Assembly: GCA_903828145.1 (NCBI GenBank)
Contig: CAIKKY010000006.1
Span: 124,001-188,000, forward strand
DNA from: an uncultured Hyphomicrobiales bacterium
Lineage (GTDB): Bacteria > Pseudomonadota > Alphaproteobacteria > Rhizobiales > Devosiaceae
Length of the DNA stretch: 64,000 bases
Reading direction: 5' to 3'
The notes below the pieces were generated by a model, which was not told the origin of the DNA, searched no databases, and worked only from the letters and a program-made list of their open reading frames with translations. This document shows positions 1 to 8,900 of this stretch, one piece after another (the stretch's first letter is position 1; each line of letters starts with the position of its first letter). The translations under genes and the position numbers were made by a program.

Positions 1-282
1 CTCGCCACCCGCGATGCCAACCTAATCCTCGCCGCCGTATCGCTGGTCGCCAGCGGCAATACGCTGAGCCCCACGCCGCGGCCCACCCATGTGCGGCTCT
101 CCGCCCGCGAACGTGAAGTGGCCGCGCTCCTCATCGATGGCGCGTCGAACAAGCACATTGCCCGCGCGCTCGATATTTCGGTGCATACGGCCAAATTCCA
201 CGTCGCCGCGTTGCTGCAGAAGCTGAGTGCCCGAAATCGGGCCGATGCCGTCGCCGTGCTGCTCAAAGATCGGCTGATTTAG
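1..282 (+). CDS. LuxR/NarL-type DNA-binding domain, C-terminal part of a regulator (5' end outside window)
   Basis: The frame is open from the first base of the window to TAG at 280-282, so only the last 93 residues are present. From about residue 31 the protein reads as a GerE/LuxR helix-turn-helix: LSAREREVAALL, then the recognition part ISVHTAKFHVAALLQKL and ARNRADAVAVL. This is the C-terminal output domain of NarL/FixJ-type response regulators or LuxR-type activators. What lies upstream, probably a receiver domain, cannot be seen. A GTG at 91 could start a free-standing DNA-binding protein, but the open frame further upstream argues for a truncated longer gene. Confidence 0.75.
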   Translation, partial: LATRDANLILAAVSLVASGNTLSPTPRPTHVRLSAREREVAALLIDGASNKHIARALDISVHTAKFHVAALLQKLSARNRADAVAVLLKDRLI

Positions 283-402
283 TCCCAATTGCGCCGGTTC
301 AGCCAAGGCCCGATGCACCATTTTGGGTGATCGCCGCCCTGAGGGGCTTGCCCTTGCGGCGGGCATGCGCCAGCCTTGCGGTGAGGGTCGGGGGCTAATG
401 CC

Positions 403-1299
403 GTGCTGATTGTCTTCGATATCGGCGGGTCGCTCATCCGGGCGGCAGCAGGCACAAATGCCCTGGATCTGCGCTCGCTTGGCGAGTGCGCGACCCCGCT
501 GGCCGATTATGCAGACTTCGTTGCGGCCCTCAGGACATTCCTGCCCCAAGACAAGCCCGATGCCGCCGTGAAGATTTCTATCACCGGCACCCTGGACCCT
601 GAAACCGGCGAGATGACCGTCGCCAATATTCCCGCGCTCAATGGCCGTCGCCTCAAGGCCGACCTCGAGGCGGCGCTGGCGCGCAGCGTGGACATCGCCA
701 ATGATGCCGATTGCTTTGCCCTTGCCGAGGCCCAACTGGGCGCTGGGGTGGGGCACCGTGTCGTCTTTGGCGCGATCCTCGGCTCAGGCGTGGGCGGCGG
801 CCTGATCATCGATGGCCGCATTCACAGCGGTTCGCGGGGCGTAGCGGGCGAGTGGGGCCACGGGCCCATAGCCGCCACCTACATTGATGATCTGGACCTC
901 GCCCTGCCGCGCTTTGCTTGCGGCTGCGGACTTAAAGGGTGCCTCGATACCATAGGCGGCGGCCCGGGCCTTACGACGCTCTACCACCACCTGACCGGCC
1001 ACACCCTTGAACCGGCTGCCATTGTCATGGCGTGGCGCGAAGGCGAGGCGCCGGCCGCGCGCGCCATAGCGGCGCATCGGGCGCTGCTCGCCCCGGCGCT
1101 CGCCATGGTCATCAATATTGTGGGGGCCGACATCGTGCCGGTCGGGGGCGGCCTTGGCCGGGCCCACGACCTGGTGTCGGGCCTTGATGAGGCCGTGCGC
1201 GCCCTGATGCTGCACCCCCCGGCGCGTCCGATCCTTGTGCCCGCCGCTGTTGATGTGCTGACCCCGGGCCTCGTCGGCGCGGCACTTCTGGGGGCGTGA
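403..1299 (+). CDS. ROK-family sugar kinase
   Basis: A 298-residue protein of the ROK kinase fold (ATP-dependent glucokinase / N-acetylhexosamine kinase group). Visible signs: the N-terminal phosphate-binding loop DIGGSLIR, the catalytic NDAD around residue 100, the glycine-rich GSGVGGGLIIDG, EWGHGP, and the zinc motif CGCGLKGC about two thirds along. No DNA-binding N-terminus is present, so this is an enzyme rather than a ROK repressor. The start is GTG. Its stop overlaps the start of cutC at 1296, so the two are probably co-transcribed. The substrate sugar cannot be read from the sequence. Confidence 0.85.
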   Translation: MLIVFDIGGSLIRAAAGTNALDLRSLGECATPLADYADFVAALRTFLPQDKPDAAVKISITGTLDPETGEMTVANIPALNGRRLKADLEAALARSVDIANDADCFALAEAQLGAGVGHRVVFGAILGSGVGGGLIIDGRIHSGSRGVAGEWGHGPIAATYIDDLDLALPRFACGCGLKGCLDTIGGGPGLTTLYHHLTGHTLEPAAIVMAWREGEAPAARAIAAHRALLAPALAMVINIVGADIVPVGGGLGRAHDLVSGLDEAVRALMLHPPARPILVPAAVDVLTPGLVGAALLGA

Positions 1300-2030
1300 T
1301 CATGGTCCCGCAGCTCGAAATCTCCGTGGGCTGTGCCGACAGTCTCCATGCGGCCCTGACCGGGGGTGCCGACCGGATTGAACTCTGCTCGGCTTTCGAA
1401 CTCGGCGGCCTGACGCCGGGCCCCGGGCTGATGGCGCTGGCACGAAACGCGCCGGTGCCGATCCATGTGCTTATTCGGCCGCGCGCGGGGGATTTCTGCT
1501 TCAGCGCGTCAGAGATCGACGCCATGCTGGCCGATATTGCAGCGGTGCGCGCCGCCGGGCTCGCGGGGGTCGTCCTCGGCGCTGCAACACCCGATGGTTC
1601 GCTCGACGAGCCCGTCCTCACCCGGCTCATCGCCGCAGCCAAGGGCTTAGAGATCGGGCTGCACCGCGTGTTCGACTGTACGCCGGATGCCGATGCAGCG
1701 CTGGAAACCGCCATTCGCCTCGGGTTCCGGCACGTGCTGAGCTCGGGCGGCGCGACTACAGCCCTGGCTGGTGCGGACCAGCTTCGGCATCTTCATGCCC
1801 GGGCCAGCGGGCGGATCACCATCATGGCTGCCGCCGGCCTCTCGGCCGCAACGGCCCCGCTTCTCCTCGATAAAGTCCCGCTGGCGGCCCTTCACGCCTC
1901 GTGCAGCGTGGCGGGGGCAGCCCCTGATCCCCGCCATCTCGCGCTCGGCTTTGCCACCGGCCCGCGCCGCATCACCGACGCAGCAGCGGTTCGCGCCCTG
2001 AAACGGGCGATCAACGCGCGGTCGGCCTGA
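1296..2030 (+). CDS. cutC: CutC family protein
   Basis: A 244-residue TIM-barrel protein with the family's N-terminal signature LEISVGCADSLHAALTGGAD, followed by RIELC and GGLTPGPGLM. CutC was named for copper homeostasis in E. coli, but its biochemical role is unsettled. GTG at 1296 overlaps the stop of the ROK kinase. An ATG two codons downstream at 1302 is an equally good start. Coupling to a sugar kinase suggests a metabolic rather than a metal role here, which is inference. Confidence 0.85.
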   Translation: MIMVPQLEISVGCADSLHAALTGGADRIELCSAFELGGLTPGPGLMALARNAPVPIHVLIRPRAGDFCFSASEIDAMLADIAAVRAAGLAGVVLGAATPDGSLDEPVLTRLIAAAKGLEIGLHRVFDCTPDADAALETAIRLGFRHVLSSGGATTALAGADQLRHLHARASGRITIMAAAGLSAATAPLLLDKVPLAALHASCSVAGAAPDPRHLALGFATGPRRITDAAAVRALKRAINARSA

Positions 2031-2135
2031 GGGCCGATCGGTTTTCCTGTGCGCCAAGGCGCCCTGACCCTTGGGGTCAGGAGGAATACGGGCTAATCCG
2101 TATCCGATTTGTTTCATCACAGACGGCGGAGCGCC

Positions 2136-2645
2136 ATGGCGTCGATCAACTTTATGGACCTTGTGCCCGCCGAATGGCTGAAGCGCGAGGGGGGCAAGCT
2201 CTACCTCACCGCCTGGACCGCCAGCGCCAGCGTGGGCTTTCCCGGTGTCGGTGTTCTGCCCGTCCATCTGGGCGATTGCCTGCTCGTCGCCTTCAAAGGC
2301 AAGCTCAAGTACCTCGGCAATACCGGTGTAGAGGTGACGGTGGTTGATGGCGCCGTGACCGTGGCCAGTGGCGATACGCTGCACGAAACCGACGACGGGC
2401 ACCTGTTGGTGTTCATCGCGCCGCTGCCCATTGAAAATGGCATCGCCGTCCCTGAGCCCTGTCGCCGCGCCGTGGCTGAAAAGCTGGCGCTGATCCGCAA
2501 CCTGTTTGGCCGCGACGTGGTGTTCGAGCGCGTTTTCGAAAACCATGTCGATGGTGCAACCGGCGAAGTCTCGGCCCCCGCCCGGGTGCTCGCCAGCCCG
2601 CTTGATGTGCCCGATGAACTGCAGTCGCATGAGCGCTTTCACTAG
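2136..2645 (+). CDS. Unknown protein, 5' segment of an amber-interrupted reading frame
   Basis: ATG at 2136 is preceded by GGCGGA. The frame runs 169 codons to TAG at 2643-2645 and continues in the same frame, without another stop, to 3077. I do not recognise this N-terminal part. It looks soluble and beta-rich, with no signal peptide or membrane segment. The run of ordinary coding sequence on both sides of the TAG suggests one ancestral gene of about 313 codons. Whether the product is two proteins, a readthrough protein or a dead gene cannot be decided from sequence alone. Confidence 0.55.
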   Translation: MASINFMDLVPAEWLKREGGKLYLTAWTASASVGFPGVGVLPVHLGDCLLVAFKGKLKYLGNTGVEVTVVDGAVTVASGDTLHETDDGHLLVFIAPLPIENGIAVPEPCRRAVAEKLALIRNLFGRDVVFERVFENHVDGATGEVSAPARVLASPLDVPDELQSHERFH

Positions 2646-3077
2646 GTGGCCCTTTATGCGCGCGCCATCCAGATGCGGACCGGGCCGGGCCGGGGACAGG
2701 CGCTGTTGTCGCTGCTCTGGGCCGAGCGCGCCCTGACCGAATCCGATCCGTTCATTGCCTTCACCAGCCTGTGGCTGGCGATTGAGGTGCTGATGGGCAC
2801 CGCGAGCCTGGCCCCGGTGCGCAAGGCCCTGCGCAGCCTCTACAGCTTTGCCGATGAGGCCGATTTCGAGGCCCGCACCAATCTCGCCCGGCTTGCCGCA
2901 CTGCGGCCCCGTGTGCTGCACCGCGCCGTGGCGACCCCCATCCCCGATCAGCTCGTCAGCTATCTGGAAGCGCTGTACGCCGACCTTCTGGCTAAAATTC
3001 TGGCGCTGCCGAGCCCCAATCGGCTTGCGCCCTATGTGACCGGCGAGCTGGGCCCGGTCGCAAAGCTCGTGGGCTGA
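2646..3077 (+). CDS. Unknown protein, 3' segment of the amber-interrupted frame; HEPN/Apea-like helical part
   Basis: This segment continues the frame of 2136-2645 immediately after the TAG. The first codon is GTG, so it could be translated by re-initiation as a 143-residue protein. It is all-helical in character; residues about 18-50 (ALTESDPFIAFTSLWLAIEV) resemble the DPFLAF..LW.ALE signature of Apea-like HEPN domains. That assignment is tentative, because the RX4-6H motif of nuclease HEPN proteins is not evident. No ribosome binding site precedes the GTG, which supports it being the severed C-terminus of the preceding segment. Confidence 0.5.
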   Translation: MALYARAIQMRTGPGRGQALLSLLWAERALTESDPFIAFTSLWLAIEVLMGTASLAPVRKALRSLYSFADEADFEARTNLARLAALRPRVLHRAVATPIPDQLVSYLEALYADLLAKILALPSPNRLAPYVTGELGPVAKLVG

Positions 3078-3209
3078 GGCGCGTTACACGGCAGGAAAGC
3101 CGATGATCCTGCAGCGCTCTGGGCGTGATCCGGTTCCAGATCGGTGCTGATCCTTCTTGTGCGGCAGCGGGTTTGCGCCACACTCCCGCCGACAAGGGGG
3201 ACCTGTGCC

Positions 3210-3821
3210 ATGCTGCCGCTACATCATCTGCTCACTGCCGCCGCTGTGGCCTTTCTGGGCCTTGCCGCAGGCGCAATACCGGCGGTTGCTGCAGACTCGC
3301 CGCTCAGCTGCGCCTTTGATGGCAACATCACCATTGAGTGCGATGTCTATGCCGATACGGCCCGCATCGACGATATTTCGGTTAATCGCGGGCGCTGCCA
3401 GCCGCCGCTGGCGCTGAAGGCCATTCGTTTTTACCTCGACCTCAACCAGAGCCCCATTGATGCGGGCGTGCTGACGGCTGAGGAGCGCGCACTGTTTGAG
3501 CGGGTGGACCGCAAGGGGCTGAACATCGCCATGGATCGGGCAACCCAGGCGGGCCTTTTGACGGACTCTGCCACGCTCATGGGTCTCGGGGCGCTGGCGC
3601 TGCTTGAACCCATGCTGACGGCCAAGGGCGCCGGTGATACCGCCACGGCGGTTGAACTCGCGAGCGCGATTTTCGCCCTGGGTGACCCGACCTACCCCGA
3701 TGCCGAGGTGCAGTTTGGCGACACGCTGCGCTTCAACACCGTGGGCTGCGCCAACCTGCTCGAATATTCCATCACCGTGGATGGCACCGAATGGGTGTGG
3801 GACGCCAAAGGCGCTGAATAG
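3210..3821 (+). CDS. Secreted protein of unknown function
   Basis: A 203-residue protein with a typical Sec signal peptide (hydrophobic run to about residue 27, AVAADS cleavage). ATG 3210 is chosen because GGGGGA lies about 9 nt upstream; a further in-frame start at 3144 would add residues before the signal. The mature part has four cysteines (SCAFDG, IECDV, GRCQPP, VGCANL), consistent with two disulfides in the periplasm. I know no family for it. It converges with the cytochrome c gene on the opposite strand, 12 nt away. Confidence 0.7.
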   Translation: MLPLHHLLTAAAVAFLGLAAGAIPAVAADSPLSCAFDGNITIECDVYADTARIDDISVNRGRCQPPLALKAIRFYLDLNQSPIDAGVLTAEERALFERVDRKGLNIAMDRATQAGLLTDSATLMGLGALALLEPMLTAKGAGDTATAVELASAIFALGDPTYPDAEVQFGDTLRFNTVGCANLLEYSITVDGTEWVWDAKGAE

Positions 3822-3833
3822 CGGGTTGCCCCG

Positions 3834-4739
3834 CTACTTCAGGCTCGCGACATATTCGGCGACGGCATCAATATCGCTTTGCGGCAGTTTCGACAGGTTG
3901 GACTGCACATCGCCCATGCCGCCCGAAGCCATATCCTCGTAGCCCATGATTTCGCCATTGGCGAAGGCCATCGAGAGATCAGCCGCATCGATATATTTCT
4001 TGCGCCCCACGAGATCGAGCAGCGAGGGCACCTTGCCCTGACCATCCGGATGCGGCCCGCCGGCAAACTTGTGCGTCCAGTCGGGCAGCATGAACAGCCC
4101 GCGCGGGGTATGGCACTCGTTGCAATGCCCGGCGCTGTTGACGAGATAGGCACCCCGGTTCCAGCTCTCGGTCTGCGCGGCCACCGGCGCAATCGGCGTC
4201 GGATCAAGACCCATCAGCTTCCAGATGCCGATGGCCCGGCGCAGCAGCGGCTCGAACGGCAGATCGGGGCGCTTTTCCGGCGCGTTGATCGCGGGCAGGC
4301 TGTTGAGATAGGCGCGAATATCCAGCACGTCCTCGGTCTTCATATGCGCGTAGGATGTGTAGGGGAACGCCGGTACGAGATGCTCGCCCTCGGGGCTCAG
4401 CCCGCGCTGCACCGCGTTGACGAACTGCACATCTGTCCAGCCGCCGAGGCCGGTTTCGGCATCTGGCGTCAGGTTGGGCGGATAGAACGTGCCGATGGGT
4501 GTTTTGAACGGCGTGCCGCCCGCTGGCAGGCCTTCAGCCCCAACCACATCGGGGCCGGCCTTGTGGCACGAGATACAGCCCGCTGCATGGTAAAGCCGCT
4601 CGCCATTGGCCACATCGGCCACATGCTGCGGCAGGTCAGATTGCGCAATGGCGCGCGGTTCGCTCAGCACCCAGAAGGTGCCGAGACCGAGGGCGGCCAG
4701 GGCGGCCAGCCCGATGATGATTTTGCCCCCGCGCGCCAT
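3834..4739 (-). CDS. Membrane-anchored diheme cytochrome c
   Basis: A 301-residue protein with an uncleaved-looking N-terminal hydrophobic helix (residues 6-25) and two c-type haem sites, CISCH near residue 55 and CNECH near residue 207. Each is followed by the axial-ligand region of a class I cytochrome c domain. The arrangement matches diheme cytochromes that carry electrons from periplasmic dehydrogenases to the respiratory chain. No dehydrogenase partner is adjacent; the neighbour is cytochrome c', 6 nt upstream on the same strand and probably in the same operon. Confidence 0.85.
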   Translation of the reverse strand: MARGGKIIIGLAALAALGLGTFWVLSEPRAIAQSDLPQHVADVANGERLYHAAGCISCHKAGPDVVGAEGLPAGGTPFKTPIGTFYPPNLTPDAETGLGGWTDVQFVNAVQRGLSPEGEHLVPAFPYTSYAHMKTEDVLDIRAYLNSLPAINAPEKRPDLPFEPLLRRAIGIWKLMGLDPTPIAPVAAQTESWNRGAYLVNSAGHCNECHTPRGLFMLPDWTHKFAGGPHPDGQGKVPSLLDLVGRKKYIDAADLSMAFANGEIMGYEDMASGGMGDVQSNLSKLPQSDIDAVAEYVASLK

Positions 4740-4745
4740 TTTTGA

Positions 4746-5210
4746 TCAATTCTCCGCAGCGCGGAACTGCTCGTGACAGTTTTTGCAGGCAGCGCCGAGC
4801 GCCGGGAACGCGGCCTTGAAACCCGCTTCGTCGCTGGTGGCTTCGAGCCCGGTCAGCGCATCGGCCAGCTGCTGCTCGGCGGCGGCAAAACCTGCGGCAT
4901 TGCTCCACACCTCGGGCTTGGCGCGGCTGACGATGGTGCCACCCTGTGCGCTCACATCCCAGGCGTTGATGGCGGTTGAGGCGGCAATAGCGGCCCGCAT
5001 GGTATCGAGCGCGGTTTTCACGGCGGCGGCATCATAGGCCGTCTGGCCGCGAATGATGTTCACCAGCGCGCCGAGGGCCTGGCCATTGGCCTTCATCTCG
5101 TCCTGCCGGGTTTTAATCTGGTCATCCACGCTGCCGGCGGCGAGCGCAAAAGTAACGCCTGCGCCCAAAGCCAGAAGCGACACAGCAATGCGTGTGTTCA
5201 GTTTCAGCAT
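4746..5210 (-). CDS. Cytochrome c' (class II)
   Basis: A 154-residue periplasmic protein: signal peptide of about 25 residues, a helical body, and a single haem motif CKNCH only ten residues from the C-terminus, the hallmark of class II cytochromes c. Cytochromes c' bind NO or CO at a five-coordinate haem and are linked to NO protection; class II proteins with a sixth-ligand Met also exist, and RQDEMK near the mature N-terminus could supply one. ATG 5210 is preferred over 5222 because GAGGA lies just before it and it directly opens the signal peptide. It lies upstream of the diheme cytochrome gene. Confidence 0.85.
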   Translation of the reverse strand: MLKLNTRIAVSLLALGAGVTFALAAGSVDDQIKTRQDEMKANGQALGALVNIIRGQTAYDAAAVKTALDTMRAAIAASTAINAWDVSAQGGTIVSRAKPEVWSNAAGFAAAEQQLADALTGLEATSDEAGFKAAFPALGAACKNCHEQFRAAEN

Positions 5211-5282
5211 AAATCCTCGCACGTCAGTTTAGCCGACTGTCCGCGCCAGCTGGTGCGACAGAGCAGGGCATGGGTGAAAGTT

Positions 5283-5308
5283 GTCTGCCCAGTAGCCCCC
5301 GGGCAGAC
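5283..5308. other. GC-rich hairpin between minus-strand genes
   Basis: GTCTGCCC and GGGCAGAC form an 8-bp stem around a 10-nt loop, between the small periplasmic protein gene and cytochrome c'. On the minus strand it is followed by CAACTTTC rather than a clear T run, so termination is possible but not demonstrated. Confidence 0.35.
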
Positions 5309-5350
5309 AGCCATGTCGCACGATGCGCTGCATAAGCGCAACAGCATCAC

Positions 5351-5683
5351 TTACTTGCAGGCTTTACCCATATCCGGGGTCAGATCGACCACACCGGCTT
5401 TGATTTCCACATTGCTGATGGTGCAGAGCACGCCTTCATCGGGCGCCGACAGCTGCAGATCATAAACGCCATCGGCGAGCGCGGCGATTTCGACGGTCTT
5501 GCCATCATCGAGCGCGCCTTCAGGAATGCCGTCCATCAGGTTAGCGCCCCAGGCGGCCGCACCCGGTGCCGAAGCAAACAGCTCGTCAATCGGCAGACCT
5601 GTGTGGTTGCTCACAGTCAGGCCAGCGGCGAAAGCCGAACCGGCAAGGGCGATAAACGGCACGGCCAAGATAAAACGCTTCAT
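5351..5683 (-). CDS. Small secreted protein of unknown function
   Basis: A 110-residue protein starting at ATG 5683, with GGGAGAA upstream. It has a signal peptide (MKRFILAVPFIALAGSAFAA) and a mature part of about 90 residues that contains TVSNHTGLPIDELF and two cysteines, one in GVLCTIS and one near the C-terminus, likely a disulfide. The composition suggests a small beta-sandwich periplasmic protein. I do not recognise the family. It is the last conserved-looking gene before the accessory block that starts near 5.7 kb. Confidence 0.7.
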   Translation of the reverse strand: MKRFILAVPFIALAGSAFAAGLTVSNHTGLPIDELFASAPGAAAWGANLMDGIPEGALDDGKTVEIAALADGVYDLQLSAPDEGVLCTISNVEIKAGVVDLTPDMGKACK

Positions 5684-5777
5684 AATTCTCTCCCGAGAGG
5701 GCTGATGGACACTAAACGCAGGCTTTCGCCCGACGAAAAGAGCCCTACCAGCCCCACCTGACGTGAAGCTGACAGAA

Positions 5778-5845
5778 GAGAGGGGGGGGGTGGATTGGGG
5801 GATGGATTTGGGGGGGTGGGGTGGGGGGGGAGGGGGATGGGAGAG
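5778..5845 (+). repeat. G-run tract with G-quadruplex potential
   Basis: About 68 bases of almost pure G on the plus strand, with runs of 9, 5, 7, 4, 8 and 5 G separated by one to eight bases. Four or more runs of at least four G meet the usual G-quadruplex rule. It lies between the divergent small periplasmic gene and the restriction-modification gene. Confidence 0.8.
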
Positions 5846-5874
5846 GCGTAGCAAAGGGCAGGAGTCGCATCGAC

Positions 5875-5894
5875 TATACGTGTTGACACGTATA
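5875..5894. promoter_or_regulatory. Perfect inverted repeat, candidate operator of the restriction-modification gene
   Basis: TATACGTGT and ACACGTATA are perfect 9-bp inverted arms around TG, about 60 nt before the start of the type ISP-like gene and in an AT-richer patch suited to a promoter. Restriction-modification genes are often controlled by small regulators at such repeats, but no controller gene is seen here, so the binding protein is unknown. Confidence 0.55.
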
Positions 5895-5952
5895 TAAGAT
5901 TGACCGACCATTTCCGCTGAGGGCGTAAGCGATTGCCCTAACGGGGTAGGTG

Positions 5953-8900
5953 ATGGATCTTGCGACGCTTGAAGCTTTTGCGGACGCCTTGAAGGCGAAG
6001 TTTGCTCTACCTGGCGCGGCATCTCCTGAAGATCAATTAAAGCCTGCCGTTGCCGATCTGCTGAAAGCTGCTGGTGCGTCGTACGGCTTGACCGTCGAAA
6101 CTCGCACCGAAACGCACCTTTCCGAACACAAGGTGCGCCCGGATATTGCGATCTATGTGGGCGGTCTAATCTGCGGCTATATCGAGTTGAAGGCCCCCGG
6201 CCTCGGGGCCGATGCGCCCCGTTTGACCGGCAAACACAACAAGGAACAGTGGGCCAAGCTTAAAGGCTTGCCGAACCTGATCTATACCGATGGGCGCAAC
6301 TGGGCCTTGTATCGCAGTGGCGACCGCCCGGACGGCCAACCAATCGTTCCCCTGCGCGATGATCCGACCACCAAAGGCAAAGCCGCCGTCAAACAGGCCG
6401 ATGCAGACGGGCTGGAACGCCTTTTCCGCGATTTTCTAGGATGGACACCTAGCGTTCCGCATACCCCACCGGGGCTTGCAAAGTATCTCGCGCCGCTAAG
6501 CCGTTTCCTGCGATCCGAGGTGGAGGCGGCGCTTGAGGTGCCCGGTTCTGCGGTTGAACTGCTGGCGAACGAATGGCGGCAGTTCTTCTTCCCCAATTCT
6601 GACAATGCTAAATTTGCGGATGCTTATGCCCAGACCGTGACTTATGCGATGCTGTTGGCCCGCCTGTCCGGTGCGGTAAAACTGGATCCGGTTGAGGCCG
6701 CCAAGACACTCGACAAGAACAACGGCCTTCTGGCCCGAACGCTGGAATTGCTTGGCCAAAAAGAGGCTAAGGCGGAATTGTCGGTCGGCTTCGAGATGCT
6801 GCAACGGTCGCTGGAAGCGCTGGACCCCCACGACTTCATGAAATCGAAGCCCGATCTTTGGTTGTATTTCTATGAAGATTTCCTCGCCGCCTATGACCCG
6901 AAGCTGCGCAAGGACTATGGGGTCTATTACACGCCGCGCGAGGTGGTGGAATTGCAGGTTCGGCTGGCCAGCGAACTGCTGGAAAAGCGGTTCGGCAAGA
7001 AACTGGGCTTTGCCGATGATGGTGTGGTGTTCCTTGATCCTGCCGTGGGCACTGGCACCTATCCTGTTGCGGCGGTAAAGCACGGGCTGGAAAAGGTCCG
7101 CGCCCGATCAGGCCCCGGCGCTGTGCCCGCCCGCGCCCGCCAAATGGCCGAGAACATGCACGGGTTTGAGGTGCTGGTCGGCCCCTATGCCGTCGCCCAT
7201 CTGCGGCTGACGCAGGCGCTGGAAGGCGCGATGAACGAAGAGAAGGTTGTCGGCGGTGACCCCGAGGAAAAACTTGGAAAGAAGCTGAACATCTACCTGG
7301 CCGATACGCTGGAAAGCCCAAACGCCGCCCCGCCGGGTGGACTGACGCTGACCTATCGCGCACTTACGGCGGAACATGAAGCCGCGCGCAAGGTGAAGCA
7401 GGGCGGGGATATTCTGGTGTGCCTTGGCAACCCTCCATACGACCGTCAGCAAATTGACTTTGGTGATGAGGCGACGCAGCGAAAGGGTGGCTGGGTCCGG
7501 TTTGGGGATCAAGTCAAGGGTGCGGCTAAGCAGGAAGAACAGGGTCAAAGGGCAATCTTCAAGGATTTCACTGATCCGGCCTCAAAGGCGGGTGCGGGCG
7601 TTCACCTAAAGAACCTTTACAACGACTATGTTTATTTCTGGCGCTGGGCACTGTGGCGTCTGTTTGAACAACAGAACCGCGGCGGCATTGTAACGTTCAT
7701 CACCGCGTCCAGCTATCTGACAGGGCCGGGCTTCGTCGGAGTCCGCGAAGTGATGCGCCGCACCTTCGATGAACTGTGGATTATCGACCTCGGCGGCGAC
7801 AACCTCGGAACGCGAAAGACGCCAAACGTTTTCAACATCCAAACGCCGGTGGCCATCGCAGTCGGAGTGCGCGCAGCAAAGCCTGCACCCGATAAGCCGG
7901 CAAAGGTTCGTTACGCAAAGATTGAAGGCGTGACCCGCGAAGCCAAGCTGGCTCAGCTTGAAACGGTCGATGACTTTGCAGGATTTGCATGGCGTGAATG
8001 CCCCGACGAGTGGCATAAACCGTTCCTACCGATGGGTGCCGGAGATTTCTTCGAGTGGCCGCTTATCGCCAATCTGTTCCCGTTTCAGCGCAGCGGGTCA
8101 ATGTTTGGTCGCGCTTGGCCTGTGGCCGAGAATGCGGCAACCCTTCACGCAAGATGGAGTAAGCTAATAGCGACCCCACTGGCTGACAAGGAAAAGGCAT
8201 TTCACAACAACAACTATCGCTCGGTGCAAAGAGGCTATCCTCACCATCGAACTCGTGTGCAATTGCCTCCAATCTCGGGTTTGACCGCAAAGGACCCTGT
8301 GCCGGAAGTGAAGCAATATCTGTGGCGCTTTTTAGATCGGCATTTTGCTTTCGAAGACAACAGGGTCAACGACCGAATGGCCGGTTTGCTTTGGGACATG
8401 GCATCAGATCGACAGATATTTCTTATGACAATGAGTTCCAAAGTGCTTGGAGCAGGTGCGGGGCTTTGTGTTAGTGCTGCGGTCCCTGACAAAGACGCTT
8501 TCTGTGGTCGCGGCGGCAAGGATGTGATCCCGCTCTACCGTGACGCTGCCGGAACCGAACCGAATGTGACTGCCGGGTTGCTGGCAGCGCTGGGCAAGGA
8601 ACACGGCTCTGTGCCCTCGGCAGAAGACCTTGCAGCCTATGTCTATGCCTTGCTCGGGGGCCAGTCCTATACCAAGCGGTTCTGGAACGAGCTTGAAACC
8701 CCCGGCCCGCGCGTCCCGATGACAAAGGACGGTGCGATTTTTGCGAATGCTGTAAAGTTGGGGCGAAAGCTGATCTGGCTGCACACATATGCCGCGCGGT
8801 TCCAAGACGCGACCCAAGGCGACCAAGTGTCGAACGGCGAGGCCACCACGATCAAGGGCGTTTCGTCTGCCCCGGCCCAGTACCCCGCTAAATTTGCCTA

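Noticed and set aside
2063-2081. CCTGACCC/GGGTCAGG hairpin after cutC
   Set aside because: A stable 8-bp stem but no T run follows; cannot be called a terminator with confidence.
4742-4749. TTGATCAA near the start of the diheme cytochrome gene
   Set aside because: It lacks the four-base spacer of an FNR/FixK box and overlaps the end of the neighbouring gene region, so it is not a match.
5684-5950. Attachment-site duplicate of the tRNA-Thr 3' end at the left edge of the accessory block
   Set aside because: I searched by eye for a copy of the tRNA 3' sequence and found none, so a classic integrase-made island cannot be claimed.
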